In this document: positions 26,995 through 36,794 of the stretch, in pieces
How positions within the stretch are numbered: position 1 is the first letter of the stretch
Layout of the letters: the number at the start of each line of letters is the position of its first letter
From: Methylomicrobium agile
Lineage (GTDB): Bacteria; Pseudomonadota; Gammaproteobacteria; Methylococcales; Methylomonadaceae
Assembly (NCBI RefSeq): GCF_000733855.1
Contig: NZ_JPOJ01000001.1
Span: forward strand, 2,745,001-2,809,000
Direction: 5' to 3'
Length of the DNA stretch: 64,000 bases
The notes under the pieces: generated by a model
What the model saw: the letters and a program-made list of their open reading frames with translations, nothing else
Databases searched by the model: none
Told to the model about the DNA's origin: nothing
Made by a program: the position numbers and the translations under genes

Positions 26995-28370
26995 CGCCGG
27001 GCTCCGAGCGCGCGCTGCAGAGCCGCCTCGGCGCGCAGCGCGTCATAATGCGCGGTCATCCGTTGCGTTTGCGCCCGGTCGCGCGCGACTTCGCTTTCGA
27101 GGAAGCGCGTCACCGTCGCGGCCCCGGCACGATGCTGCACGGTAACCAGGCGGAACGCTTCTTCGGCTGCCGCGACCGCCGTCCCGGCGACTTCGGCGCG
27201 CTGCAGCGCTTCCTGCAATTCCAGGGAGGCATTTTTGGCTTCCCGGCCGATCTGCAGCTCGATTTTACGGCGTTGCGCCTTCGCTTCGGCCAACCGCCTT
27301 TCGGCTTTGCGGACCCGCGCTGCGGTGCCGAGGCCGGCAAACAAATCCATCTCGACCGCGACACCGGACGTCACGTTGTCGTGTGCCGAAGAAAACTCGG
27401 GCGAACGTTCGTTCAGCCCGTAATTGACGAAGGCGTCGAGGCGCGGCAGATGTTCGCCCCGGGCGATTTTGATCTCGTGCTGCCGGGTTTCGATCTGTCT
27501 CTGGGCGATCAGCATTTCCGGGCGGTTGGCGAGCGCCTCGGTCCGCAAGTCGTCAAAGGCCGCCGGCAAACGCGGCAAGGGGCGTTCCCGATCGATGCGG
27601 GGTTCGATCGGGCTGCTGTCGGGGAAATCGAGCAGAGTTCTGAGCACCGTGCGCGCCATTTCGACCGCATTCCGCGCGTGGATGTCCGCCTCGCGGGCTT
27701 CGGCCAGACGGGCTTCGAGCGAGAGCACGTCCGCTTTCAGAGCCGAGCCGGCGGCATGGCGTTTGCGGGTGTCAGCCAGCTCGCTTTGTACCGCCAGGGC
27801 CGCGCGCTGCGCGATCGCCTGATTTTCTTTGGCGACTAACAGGGTATAAAAGCCGTCGGTCACGCCGTGGATCAGATTGTTGCTGACCGCCGAAAGCTCC
27901 AGTTCGGAGATTTCCTTGCCGAGGCCAGCGGCCAGGCTTTGGTGATAATCGCGGCCGCCCCGGTACAAAGACCAGGTTGCCTGGACTTCGGGGCGGAAAT
28001 CGGTCACCCCGTTCGGTTGATTGATATTCTGGCCGAAAGAAAAACGGCGCTGTGCGACGATCATTCCGAATGCCTCCGCCGGGTTGTCGCTGTAACGGTA
28101 GCTCAGGCGGGCCCTGATTTGCGGATAGAAGGCGGCGAGGCTTTCGCCGATGGCGGCTTCGGCCTGGGCGATCCGTTCATTGGCGATCTGAAGGTCGGGG
28201 TTGCGTTCGATTGCCAGAGTCACCGCGCGTTCCAGGGTCAGAAGGGGAGCCGAGCCTGACGGCAGGGCGGGATCGGATTCCGCCGCCGGATTCGGGGCTG
28301 CCGCCGCCGGAACGACGCAAAGCGCGAGCGGCAGCAGAAAACAGGCAAGCTTGGAATGGGGTGGCGGCAT
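26991..28370 (-). CDS. TolC-family outer-membrane efflux protein
   Basis: 459 residues with a signal peptide (LACFLLPLALCVVPAAA), two outer-membrane-efflux repeats of long helices (TLERAVTLAIERNPDLQIAN opens the first), and beta-strand parts such as ARLSYRYSDN and DAFVNYGLNE. It completes a tripartite TolC-adaptor-pump operon, and is the first gene. The divergent intergenic region to the SRPBCC gene (268 bp) probably holds the promoter; no regulator gene adjoins. Confidence 0.92.
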   Translation of the reverse strand: MPPPHSKLACFLLPLALCVVPAAAAPNPAAESDPALPSGSAPLLTLERAVTLAIERNPDLQIANERIAQAEAAIGESLAAFYPQIRARLSYRYSDNPAEAFGMIVAQRRFSFGQNINQPNGVTDFRPEVQATWSLYRGGRDYHQSLAAGLGKEISELELSAVSNNLIHGVTDGFYTLLVAKENQAIAQRAALAVQSELADTRKRHAAGSALKADVLSLEARLAEAREADIHARNAVEMARTVLRTLLDFPDSSPIEPRIDRERPLPRLPAAFDDLRTEALANRPEMLIAQRQIETRQHEIKIARGEHLPRLDAFVNYGLNERSPEFSSAHDNVTSGVAVEMDLFAGLGTAARVRKAERRLAEAKAQRRKIELQIGREAKNASLELQEALQRAEVAGTAVAAAEEAFRLVTVQHRAGAATVTRFLESEVARDRAQTQRMTAHYDALRAEAALQRALGARR

Positions 28371-28639
28371 GGATCTTTAGTCGCAGGTGATCGATGCAAA
28401 AAGCTACAGCATAATGGCCCTAAGCCTTACGGTAAAGGGATGGGCGGCCTATTTTTCGAAAACGGATCGATTGTCCTTTGTAAATTTTTGTTATTTAAAT
28501 ATTAAATGCAGGCTGCGGAGCGATTTTGAAGGATGTGCCCCGGCGCCTCTGTTCGCTATCCATTTTAAACGGATGCTTGCGGCAAGGGATTGGCATATAA
28601 TGCGGCATTTATTTATTAACGTCCCACTCAGGAGTTATC

Positions 28640-29206
28640 ATGAAAAAACTGTTGTACAGCATTCCCGCTGCGATGTTCTTTGCTTCATCGCTTGCCGTTG
28701 CGCACGGACCGGTTCGTCAGAAAGCCGAAGAGGAAGTCGTGATCAACGCGCCCGCCGAGAAAGTCTGGGGCATCATCAAGGACTACGGCGACATGTCCTG
28801 GCATCCCGGCATCGGCAGCGTGGAAAACAAGGGCGGCAACAAGAAAGGCGCGGTTCGCGTTCTGACCTTGACTAATGGCGGCACGATCACCGAAGAGCTG
28901 AAAAAATACGACGAAGCGAAGATGTCGTATGCCTACAAGATCACCGAAATGAGTACCGCGAGCACGATTACCCATGCCGGCGCGCAAGAACACGTGCCGG
29001 TCTTGCCGGTGCACGATTATGCCGCGACCATCGGCGTCGAAGCCGAGGGTGCGGACAAATCGAAGGTATTCTGGAAGGCGGCCTATTACCGTGCTTACAT
29101 GAACAACGATCCGCCGGCCGAAATGAACGAGGAAGTGGCGAACAAGGCCGTGGAAAACGTGCTGAAAACCGGCCTGGCCAACCTGAAAACGCTGGCTGAA
29201 AAATAA
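28640..29206 (+). CDS. Periplasmic SRPBCC (MxaD-like) protein
   Basis: 188 residues with signal peptide MKKLLYSIPAAMFFASSLAV ending AHG. The rest is a START/Bet v1 fold: EEVVINAPAEKVWGIIKDYG opens it, then VLTLTNGGTITEEL and a long C-terminal helix with LKTGLANLKTLAEK. MxaD of methylotrophs has this shape and aids methanol dehydrogenase in the periplasm; that role is inferred here since no mxa or xox gene is present. A TATAAT box lies at 28596-28601 and AGGAG precedes the ATG. It is coupled to the beta-propeller gene 3 bp downstream. Confidence 0.8.
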   Translation: MKKLLYSIPAAMFFASSLAVAHGPVRQKAEEEVVINAPAEKVWGIIKDYGDMSWHPGIGSVENKGGNKKGAVRVLTLTNGGTITEELKKYDEAKMSYAYKITEMSTASTITHAGAQEHVPVLPVHDYAATIGVEAEGADKSKVFWKAAYYRAYMNNDPPAEMNEEVANKAVENVLKTGLANLKTLAEK

Positions 29207-29208
29207 GC

Positions 29209-30171
29209 ATGCGTTCGCTGCGACCTTATGTTCTCGCGGCGGCGGTTCTGGCGGCTTCCGCCCTGCCGTTGCCGTCTGCGGCGGCGCCTTTCGCCTATAT
29301 CACCAATCAGCTGGACGACAATGTCGCGATCATCGATACCGAGTCGGGCAAGGTGGCCGATACGGTTCCCGTCAAGGGCAAGCCGGCCGGCGTGGCGGTA
29401 GCGCCCGACGGCCGCCGGGTTTACATCAGTACGCCGGAAAGCGGCAGCGTCGCGGTGATCGATGCGCAAACCCGCGTGCTCGTCAAGGAAGCCAAAGTCA
29501 GCAGCGGCGCGTTGGGCGTCGCCGTCGACCGGACCGGCAGGCGGCTATTCGTCGCGGACTGGTACAAGGCGATCGTGACCGTGCTCGACGCGGACAGCCT
29601 GCAACCGGTCAAGACGATTCCGGTCGGCCAGTCGCCGTCCGGCCTGGCGATCAGTCCCGACAACCGCTGGCTCTATGTCGCCAACCGGCTTAGCGATTCG
29701 GTTTCGAAGATCGATCTGGCCAGTCTGAAAGTGGTCGGATCGGCCGGCGTCGGCGCGCACCCTTTCGGCTTGGCTCTCGACAGCGAAGGCCGGCGCCTTT
29801 ATACCGCCAATGTCGAAAGCGACGACGTGACGGTGGTCGATACGGCGTCGATGGAAGCCGTGGCCACCGTCAAGGTGCAGGGCAGGCCGTATGCGGCTAC
29901 GTTCGCGCTGAACGACAGCCGCCTGTTGGTGACCAACCAGAACAGCGATTCGGTTTCGGTGATCGATACGGCCGAACTGAAGGAGCATGGGGTGGTCGAG
30001 GTGGGCGGCAAGCCGGAAGGCATCGGCACGCTCGCGGACGACCGCCATGTCTATGTCGCCAACTGGTTCGACGGCACGGTATCGGTGATCGATGCGAAGC
30101 GGCTTACGGTCGTCGAGACGATCAGGGCCGGCGAGGGCAGCCGGGCATTCGGACAGTTTATCGGAAAGTAG
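29209..30171 (+). CDS. YVTN-family beta-propeller protein, periplasmic
   Basis: 320 residues. Signal peptide to about residue 26 (LPLPSAAAPFAYI). Seven repeats of the VAVAPDGRRVYIS, GLAISPDNRWLYVAN type with VSVID closings fit a seven-bladed YncE/cytochrome-cd1-like propeller. No CxxCH haem motif is present. Such proteins accompany PQQ or C1 oxidation genes in several methylotrophs. It forms an operon with the MxaD-like gene; its stop codon lies inside a GTAGGGTACGC repeat. Confidence 0.85.
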   Translation: MRSLRPYVLAAAVLAASALPLPSAAAPFAYITNQLDDNVAIIDTESGKVADTVPVKGKPAGVAVAPDGRRVYISTPESGSVAVIDAQTRVLVKEAKVSSGALGVAVDRTGRRLFVADWYKAIVTVLDADSLQPVKTIPVGQSPSGLAISPDNRWLYVANRLSDSVSKIDLASLKVVGSAGVGAHPFGLALDSEGRRLYTANVESDDVTVVDTASMEAVATVKVQGRPYAATFALNDSRLLVTNQNSDSVSVIDTAELKEHGVVEVGGKPEGIGTLADDRHVYVANWFDGTVSVIDAKRLTVVETIRAGEGSRAFGQFIGK

Positions 30172-30237
30172 GGTACGCTGCGCGTACCTGTTTTGGGTTA
30201 TTTATAACCGTGGAACGGTACGCGCAGCGTACCCTAC
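30168..30237. repeat. Inverted repeat, GTAGGGTACGC family (copy C1)
   Basis: gtagggtacgctgcgcgtac and its inverse copy ggtacgcgcagcgtacccta enclose a 27-bp loop. The first arm covers the stop codon of the propeller gene. Further copies are at 40403-40460 and 53110-53181. Confidence 0.85.
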
Positions 30238-30256
30238 ATGAAGTTTTAGGTGTAAT

Positions 30257-30544
30257 ATGGCAGAGAATGTAGAAGAATTGACCATTGCCTATGAAGACGG
30301 CGGCGTGGAAACGGTTAAGGAACTGGACAAGAAAGTCCTGAGCAAGGGGGCCTGGGCGACGGTGATGTACCGCTACCAGGAGTGGAATCGCACGAAGGAA
30401 GAATACGGCCCGGACAAATATTCGATCCGGCGTTACCAGAAACAGAACGGCGAATACCGCCAGAAGTCCAAATTCAATATCTCCAGCCGGGAACAGGCGC
30501 AGAGTATTATCGAGACGCTGGAAGGATGGCTGGGCGACGAATAG
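30257..30544 (+). CDS. Small conserved-looking cytosolic protein, unknown function
   Basis: 95 residues, acidic and basic by turns, without membrane span: TIAYEDGGVETVKELDKKVL, then MYRYQEWNRTKEEYGPDKYS. Even codon use and a start shortly after an A/T-rich leader support a real gene. I recognise no domain. It follows the propeller gene after a repeat and is probably transcribed separately. Confidence 0.7.
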   Translation: MAENVEELTIAYEDGGVETVKELDKKVLSKGAWATVMYRYQEWNRTKEEYGPDKYSIRRYQKQNGEYRQKSKFNISSREQAQSIIETLEGWLGDE

Positions 30545-30612
30545 CTCGCCGTTTGCGCTGAACGGAGTGGGTGCGCCCGCCGCCCCATTTTTTTAAAGCA
30601 GAGGAGGTTGGC

Positions 30613-30999
30613 ATGACCCCGGATCAAAAACTCAAATCCCTTGGTATTGCGCTCCGGATCATCGGAACCGTCTTCATTGTCGGCATTTACCCGCTGATGA
30701 TGTGGATCTGGCCTTCGGGATGGGGCAGGGAGCCCCGGCAGCCGGAATACGAGCAGATGATCATCGGCATTTACGCCACGCTGGGCGTATTCCTGATCCT
30801 CGCGGCCAAGAATCCGCTGGCGCATCGGAGCCTGATCGGCTTTACGATCTGGTCGAGTGTTGTGCACGGCGGCATCATGCTGTTTCACGGCATTGCGGAC
30901 GAAAACGAACGGGCCAATCTGGCCGGAGATGTGCCGGCGCTGTTTCCGGTGGCGGCCGCGCTCCGGTATCTGCTGCCGCCGGAGCGTCGTGAACCATAG
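30613..30999 (+). CDS. Small membrane protein (DUF6632-like)
   Basis: AGGAGG precedes the ATG at 30613, better than an earlier start. 128 residues with about four membrane spans (IIGTVFIVGIYPLMMWIW, IGIYATLGVFLILAA, LIGFTIWSSVVHGGIMLFHG, VPALFPVAAALRYLL). The WSSVVHGGIMLFHG region recalls small integral membrane proteins grouped as DUF6632, but that is tentative. Function unknown. Confidence 0.7.
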   Translation: MTPDQKLKSLGIALRIIGTVFIVGIYPLMMWIWPSGWGREPRQPEYEQMIIGIYATLGVFLILAAKNPLAHRSLIGFTIWSSVVHGGIMLFHGIADENERANLAGDVPALFPVAAALRYLLPPERREP

Positions 31000-31056
31000 A
31001 GGCGCCGTTCAATCAAGCTAAAGAAGTTTTATTTCGAATATTGAGAACCAGGTCTT

Positions 31057-31530
31057 ATGGAAAAACACATCATTACCGATATTTCCCCCGATCGGCAAAA
31101 GCGGACGACAAGCTGGCTGAATCTGGAGTCGCTCGCCGACGTGGAAGTCACGTCGGAAAGCAGCGAACATCCGGTGGAGGCGGCATTGTTATCGAACACC
31201 GAACGCGGTTGGCGGGCCGCCAGGCCCGGTGCGCAAACGATCCGGCTGCTTTTTAAACGACCGCAAGATATTCATCGGATTCATCTGATTTTTTTGGAAA
31301 CCGCGATCAGGCGGACCCAGGAATACCAGCTTCGCTGGTCCGGCGATGACGGCCGGACCTGGAATGAAATCGTGCGCCAGCAATGGAATTTCAGTCCCGA
31401 CGGAAGCACGCGCGAGACCGAAGATCATACGGTGGCGCTTTCCGGCGTGACCGGGCTCGAACTGAACATTACGCCCGACATTAGCGGGGAACGCGCCTTT
31501 GCCTCTCTCGAAAAATTGCGGGTTGCCTGA
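31057..31530 (+). CDS. Galactose-binding-like (discoidin-type) domain protein
   Basis: 157 residues without signal peptide or membrane span. TIRLLFKRPQDIHRIHLIFL, EYQLRWSGDDGRTWNEIVRQ and GVTGLELNITPDI follow the order of strands in F5/8-type-C carbohydrate-binding folds. The cytosolic location argues against a carbohydrate-surface role. Stands alone on the plus strand, converging on the YcgN gene. Confidence 0.6.
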   Translation: MEKHIITDISPDRQKRTTSWLNLESLADVEVTSESSEHPVEAALLSNTERGWRAARPGAQTIRLLFKRPQDIHRIHLIFLETAIRRTQEYQLRWSGDDGRTWNEIVRQQWNFSPDGSTRETEDHTVALSGVTGLELNITPDISGERAFASLEKLRVA

Positions 31531-31585
31531 GATCGGCCCTTCTTTTGCCGTCAGTCGGGTGGATGGTTTATGGGATCGGGTTTGA

Positions 31586-32014
31586 TTAATCCAGCCACCG
31601 GATGATGTGATCCTCCAGTCGCCTGACCTGGTTTTCGTTGACCGCATAGCTGCTTATCGAAACACCGGCACGCTGTACCGTTTCGCGGCGGCCCGAGACT
31701 AAAGGGTGCCATGTAGGCAGGTCTTCGCTTTCGGACAGCAGGCGGTAGGCGCAGGTCGAGGGCAGCCAGTGATACGCTTCTGGATCCAGCTTTCTGACGT
31801 CGAGGCAGCGCGGCACCAGCCGCGTGCGTTCCGCATAGCGCGTGCAGCGGCAGGTTTTCAGGTCGAGCAGCCTGCAGGCCGCGCTGGTGAAGTGAATTTC
31901 GCCGGTTTTCTCGTCTTCGAGCTTGTTCAAACAGCACTTGCCGCAGTTGTCGCAAAGCGACTCCCATTCGGCGTCGGTCATTTCATGCAGTGTTTTGGTT
32001 TGCCAGAAATTCAT
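31586..32014 (-). CDS. YcgN-type cysteine-cluster protein (UPF0260)
   Basis: The start MNFWQTKTLHEMTDAEWESL is typical of the family and gives 142 residues. CDNCGKCCLNK, CRLLDLKTCRCTRY, RCLDVRK and STCAYRLL contribute the conserved cysteines, thought to bind a metal or cluster. The activity of YcgN proteins is not established. It lies 26 bp downstream of ppnP on the same strand. Confidence 0.9.
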   Translation of the reverse strand: MNFWQTKTLHEMTDAEWESLCDNCGKCCLNKLEDEKTGEIHFTSAACRLLDLKTCRCTRYAERTRLVPRCLDVRKLDPEAYHWLPSTCAYRLLSESEDLPTWHPLVSGRRETVQRAGVSISSYAVNENQVRRLEDHIIRWLD

Positions 32015-32040
32015 CGCGGCCGTTTTTTTCGGCGAATCCT

Positions 32041-32355
32041 TTATTTCAGGAACGAGCAGCAATAGTCGGTCGGTGCCTTGATCTTGACCGTGAATTGCGC
32101 ATTGCCCGGCACGTTGAACGACTCGCCGCCTTTGACCGTTTGCCAGTGCGCTGCGCCCGGCAGCCAGACGTCCAGGTCGCCGTCGAGGATTTCCATCAGT
32201 TCGGGATCGGCGGTGTTGAACGTGTATTCTCCGGGCAGCATGAAGCCGAGGGTTTTGACCGTGCCGTCCGCGAAACGGATCGTGCGGCTGGAAACGTTGC
32301 CGCCGAAATAGACGTTGGCTTTTTTGACGACGGTGACATTGCTGAATTCGGACAT
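32041..32355 (-). CDS. ppnP: Pyrimidine/purine nucleoside phosphorylase PpnP
   Basis: 104 residues, a cupin-fold protein (DUF1255/YaiE) that phosphorolyses several nucleosides to base and ribose-1-phosphate. [28 protein letters not shown]-like [11 protein letters not shown] and [15 protein letters not shown] are the family blocks. Length equals the family norm. Probably cotranscribed with the YcgN gene. Confidence 0.92.
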   Translation of the reverse strand: MSEFSNVTVVKKANVYFGGNVSSRTIRFADGTVKTLGFMLPGEYTFNTADPELMEILDGDLDVWLPGAAHWQTVKGGESFNVPGNAQFTVKIKAPTDYCCSFLK

Positions 32356-32491
32356 GGTACCTTGTGTTGTGAGTAAGTTTCAGGGGGCGCCATGATACCA
32401 GATTACGGGTGGTTTGGTTCGGTTTGAGTCCGCCGTGCGAGGGGAAAGGACGTAAAAAAATAAAACCTACTTATTTACTACGGAATTAAAA

Positions 32492-32508
32492 AGGACTAAA
32501 ATAGTCCT
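32492..32508. promoter_or_regulatory. IscR/SufR-like operator in the suf promoter
   Basis: Perfect palindrome aggacta-aaa-tagtcct. Its core GACTAAAATAGTC agrees with the IscR type-1 consensus GACTxxxxYAGTC. It lies 18 bp before the regulator ATG at 32526, where a -10 region would be, so binding should block transcription. The adjacent gene encodes an Rrf2 regulator with three cysteines, so autorepression is the natural reading. Confidence 0.75.
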
Positions 32509-32525
32509 AATTGAAGAGGGTAGAT

Positions 32526-32975
32526 ATGCTACGGGTAAGTAAACTGACTGATTACGCCACAGTGATTTTGAGCCATATGGCGAAAGGCGCCTCGGCATTC
32601 CACACGGCGATCGAAATAGCCTCGGCGACCGGAATTGCCTTGCCCACGGTCAGTAAAATTCTTAAACTGCTGGTCCATGCGCAGGTACTGACTTCGACGC
32701 GCGGCGCGAAAGGCGGTTATGCCCTGGCCAGTACGCCGGACAGGATCACCGTCGCGGCGGTCATTCGTGCGTTGGAAGGCCCGATTGCGCTGACCGAGTG
32801 CAGCATTTCGCACCGGGGTTGCAAGCAGGCTTCAGGCTGCGGGATTCGCGGTAATTGGGGTCTGATCAACCAGGCGATCCATGACGCGCTGGAGTCGGTG
32901 ACGCTGGCGGATATGATCAAACCGGCGATGGTGCCCGAGAAAATCCTGATTCCGGTCGCGAGTTTATCCCGTTAA
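32526..32975 (+). CDS. Rrf2-family SUF regulator
   Basis: 149 residues from MLRVSKLTDYATVILSHMAK, preceded by AGAGGG. Winged helix at residues 1-65 (TGIALPTVSKILKLL as recognition part) and the cluster-binding segment ECSISHRGCKQASGCG with C92, C99 and C105, as in IscR and the SUF regulator subfamily (TIGR02944). It should sense Fe-S status and repress the suf genes that follow. First gene of the SUF locus. Confidence 0.9.
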   Translation: MLRVSKLTDYATVILSHMAKGASAFHTAIEIASATGIALPTVSKILKLLVHAQVLTSTRGAKGGYALASTPDRITVAAVIRALEGPIALTECSISHRGCKQASGCGIRGNWGLINQAIHDALESVTLADMIKPAMVPEKILIPVASLSR

Positions 32976-32984
32976 TGCCTGCGT

Positions 32985-33036
32985 AGGATGGGTAGAGGCG
33001 CCAGCCGAAACCCATCGATCGAAACCCATCATGTAG
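32985..33036. repeat. Degenerate GTAGG...-type repeat between the regulator and sufB
   Basis: gtaggatgggtagaggcgcc and two aaacccatc units form a weak hairpin related to the GTAGGTTGGGTTA family. It lies about 40 bp upstream of the sufB start, where it may lower readthrough from the regulator gene. Confidence 0.4.
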
Positions 33037-33072
33037 CCCTATCCATTCATTGAGATATTTAGAGAGTTTTTT

Positions 33073-34521
<1,449 letters not shown>

Positions 34522-34523
34522 TG

Positions 34524-34609
34524 GGCAAGCCCCGTAGGCTGGGTTGATAAACCCAGCAATTGTCCGAAAATGCTGGGTTTCGTTCCTCAACCCAGCCTAT
34601 GAGCTTGCC
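34524..34609. repeat. Inverted repeat between sufB and sufC (degenerate A family)
   Basis: aggctgggtt (34536-34545) pairs with aacccagcct (34590-34599), and outer arms ggcaagc/gcttgcc extend the stem. It divides sufB from sufC by about 170 bp and could attenuate transcription or stabilise the message. Confidence 0.65.
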
Positions 34610-34692
34610 TTTAATAGCGAAGCATGTGTATCGCATAGAAATTTGTAAGTATCTGGGTACAAAACCCAATTAAATAGCACAGGTAAAACAAA

Positions 34693-35436
34693 ATGCTCAG
34701 CATAGAAAATCTCCACGTCAGCGTGGGCGACAAGCCGATTCTGAAAGGCATCAATTTAGAGATCAATGCGGGAGAAATCCATGCGATCATGGGACCGAAC
34801 GGTTCCGGCAAAAGCACGCTGTCGCATGTGCTGTCGGGCAAGGCCGGTTATACCGTAACCGAAGGTTCGGTGACCTATCGCGGCATGGACCTGATCGAGA
34901 TGGCGCCGGAAATCCGCGCGCGCGAAGGGGTGTTTCTGGCGTTTCAATACCCGGTCGAAATTCCGGGCGTCAGCAACATTTATTTGCTGAAGGCCGCGCT
35001 GAACGCGGTTCGGAAGCACCGCGGCCTGCCTGAAGTCGATGCGATGGATTTTCTGACCCTGGTCAAGAACAAGGTCAAGCTGTTGGAAATGGACGAGAAG
35101 TTTTTGTACCGCGCGGTCAACGAAGGCTTTTCCGGCGGCGAGAAGAAACGTAACGAAATCCTGCAGATGGCGATCATGGAGCCGAAGCTGTGCATTCTCG
35201 ACGAAACCGATTCCGGCCTCGACATCGATGCGTTGAAGATCGTCGCCGACGGCGTGAATTCGCTGCGTTCGCCGGAGCGCGCGTTCGTGATGGTGACCCA
35301 TTATCAGCGCCTGCTCGACTACATCAAGCCGGACGTGGTGCATGTGTTGGCGCACGGCCGGATCGTGAAGTCCGGCGGCCCCGAACTGGCGCTGGAGTTG
35401 GAAGAAAAAGGCTACGGCTGGCTCGAGGCGGCGTGA
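34693..35436 (+). CDS. sufC: Fe-S assembly ATPase SufC
   Basis: 247 residues of the ABC ATPase fold: Walker A GPNGSGKST (35-43), signature FSGGEKKRNEI, Walker B CILDETDSGLDIDAL. It powers the SufBCD complex and, unlike transporters, has no membrane partner. Overlaps sufD by one base (TGATG). Confidence 0.96.
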   Translation: MLSIENLHVSVGDKPILKGINLEINAGEIHAIMGPNGSGKSTLSHVLSGKAGYTVTEGSVTYRGMDLIEMAPEIRAREGVFLAFQYPVEIPGVSNIYLLKAALNAVRKHRGLPEVDAMDFLTLVKNKVKLLEMDEKFLYRAVNEGFSGGEKKRNEILQMAIMEPKLCILDETDSGLDIDALKIVADGVNSLRSPERAFVMVTHYQRLLDYIKPDVVHVLAHGRIVKSGGPELALELEEKGYGWLEAA

Positions 35437-36758
35437 TGAGTGCAGTGACTGCAAGCCGTTATCCGGTGGAATACGAAAGGATCGCGCCTCAATTGCCCGG
35501 CGGAAATTTACCCTGGCTGAAGCAGCGGCGCCATGATGCGCTCGCGTTGTTTGCGGCCGGCGGATTTCCATCGCTGCGCGAGGAAGAATGGCGTTACACG
35601 AACGTATCGGCAATCGAGAAGAAACTGTTTTCTCCGCTTTTGTCTGCCCCGGCAAGCGCGGTCGATCAGGCATGGATCGACAGTTATCGGTTACAGGACG
35701 CCTGGTCGATCGTGCTGTTGAACGGCCGTTTTTCGGCCGAGCTTTCGAGCCTCGCCAGCCTGCCCAATGATGTCTTGGTCCTGAGTATGGCCGATGCTTT
35801 AAGGCAATATTCCGAGCGGGTCGAGGAGCATTTCGGCAAGGCGGTTGCGGACAGCGAGCACGGCTTTGTCGCATTCAACACGGCCTGGTTCAGCGACGGC
35901 CTGTTCGTGCATATCCCGGCCAAGCAAGTGCTGGCGAAGCCGCTGCAACTGCTGCATGTGGTGACCGAATCCGATGCGTTGGCGACCACCCGCAACCTGA
36001 TTGTTGTCGATCCGATGGCGCAGGCCGAAGTCGTCGAGACCTATATCGGCGCGGATTGCGCTTACCTCGCAGCGTCCGTCAACGAAGTGTTTGTCGGCGC
36101 GAACGCGGAGCTGGCGCTTTATAAGCTGCAGGCCGAGTCGGCCAAGGCCTATCATTTCGGCGGCACTTACGTGGCCCAGGCGCGGGATGCGCGTTTTGCG
36201 CACCATCATTACGCGTTCGGCGGGCTCCTGGCAAGGAGCGACATTCATGCCGATCTGGATCTGGCATCGGAGTGTATTTTGAACGGCCTGTATGTCGGCG
36301 ACAAGCGCCAGCATATCGACAATCACACCCGGATCAACCATTTGAAGCCTCATGCGACCAGCCGCGAATTATACAAAGGCGTTCTCGATGACAGAGCGCG
36401 GGGCGTGTTTCAGGGCCGGGTGATTGTCGCGGAGGATGCGCAAAAAACCGATTCGGAAATGAACAACCGCAACCTGTTGCTCTCGAACGACGCGGAAGCG
36501 GATACCAAGCCGCAACTGGAAATCTATGCCGACGACGTGAAATGCGGACACGGCGTAACGGTCGGCCAGTTGGACGAAAAGTCGGTGTTTTATTTACAGT
36601 CCCGCGGCGTCGACGAAGAAACCGCGCGCAACATGCTGACTTTTGCGTTTGCGAATGAAATGGTCGACAAGATCAAGATCAGGGAACTGCACGATCTGGT
36701 GCTGGGCGAACTCTTGCGGCGGTTTCCGCAGCAAGGCGTCGAAAAGGCGTGGCTGTAG
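35436..36758 (+). CDS. sufD: Fe-S assembly protein SufD
   Basis: 440 residues from MSAVTASRYPVEYERIAPQL; the TGATG overlap with sufC decides the start. LREEEWRYTNVSAI is the SufD N-terminal block, and GVFQGRVIVAEDAQKTDSEM, DDVKCGHGVTVGQLDEKSVF and the FANEMVDKI ending are characteristic. Partner of SufB in the scaffold. Confidence 0.96.
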   Translation: MSAVTASRYPVEYERIAPQLPGGNLPWLKQRRHDALALFAAGGFPSLREEEWRYTNVSAIEKKLFSPLLSAPASAVDQAWIDSYRLQDAWSIVLLNGRFSAELSSLASLPNDVLVLSMADALRQYSERVEEHFGKAVADSEHGFVAFNTAWFSDGLFVHIPAKQVLAKPLQLLHVVTESDALATTRNLIVVDPMAQAEVVETYIGADCAYLAASVNEVFVGANAELALYKLQAESAKAYHFGGTYVAQARDARFAHHHYAFGGLLARSDIHADLDLASECILNGLYVGDKRQHIDNHTRINHLKPHATSRELYKGVLDDRARGVFQGRVIVAEDAQKTDSEMNNRNLLLSNDAEADTKPQLEIYADDVKCGHGVTVGQLDEKSVFYLQSRGVDEETARNMLTFAFANEMVDKIKIRELHDLVLGELLRRFPQQGVEKAWL

Positions 36759-36788
36759 GTTGAGTTGCCGGAAAACGGCAACCCAACG
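36756..36788. repeat. Hairpin at the sufD end (degenerate A family)
   Basis: gttgagttgccg/cggcaacccaac around a GAAAA loop, covering the sufD stop codon. It may serve as a bidirectional end between sufD and the convergent Uma2 gene. Confidence 0.5.
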
Positions 36789-36794
36789 TTTAGA

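Noticed and set aside
35190-35435. Upstream extension of the sufD frame
   Set aside because: It lies inside sufC, and the TGATG overlap fixes the sufD start at 35436.
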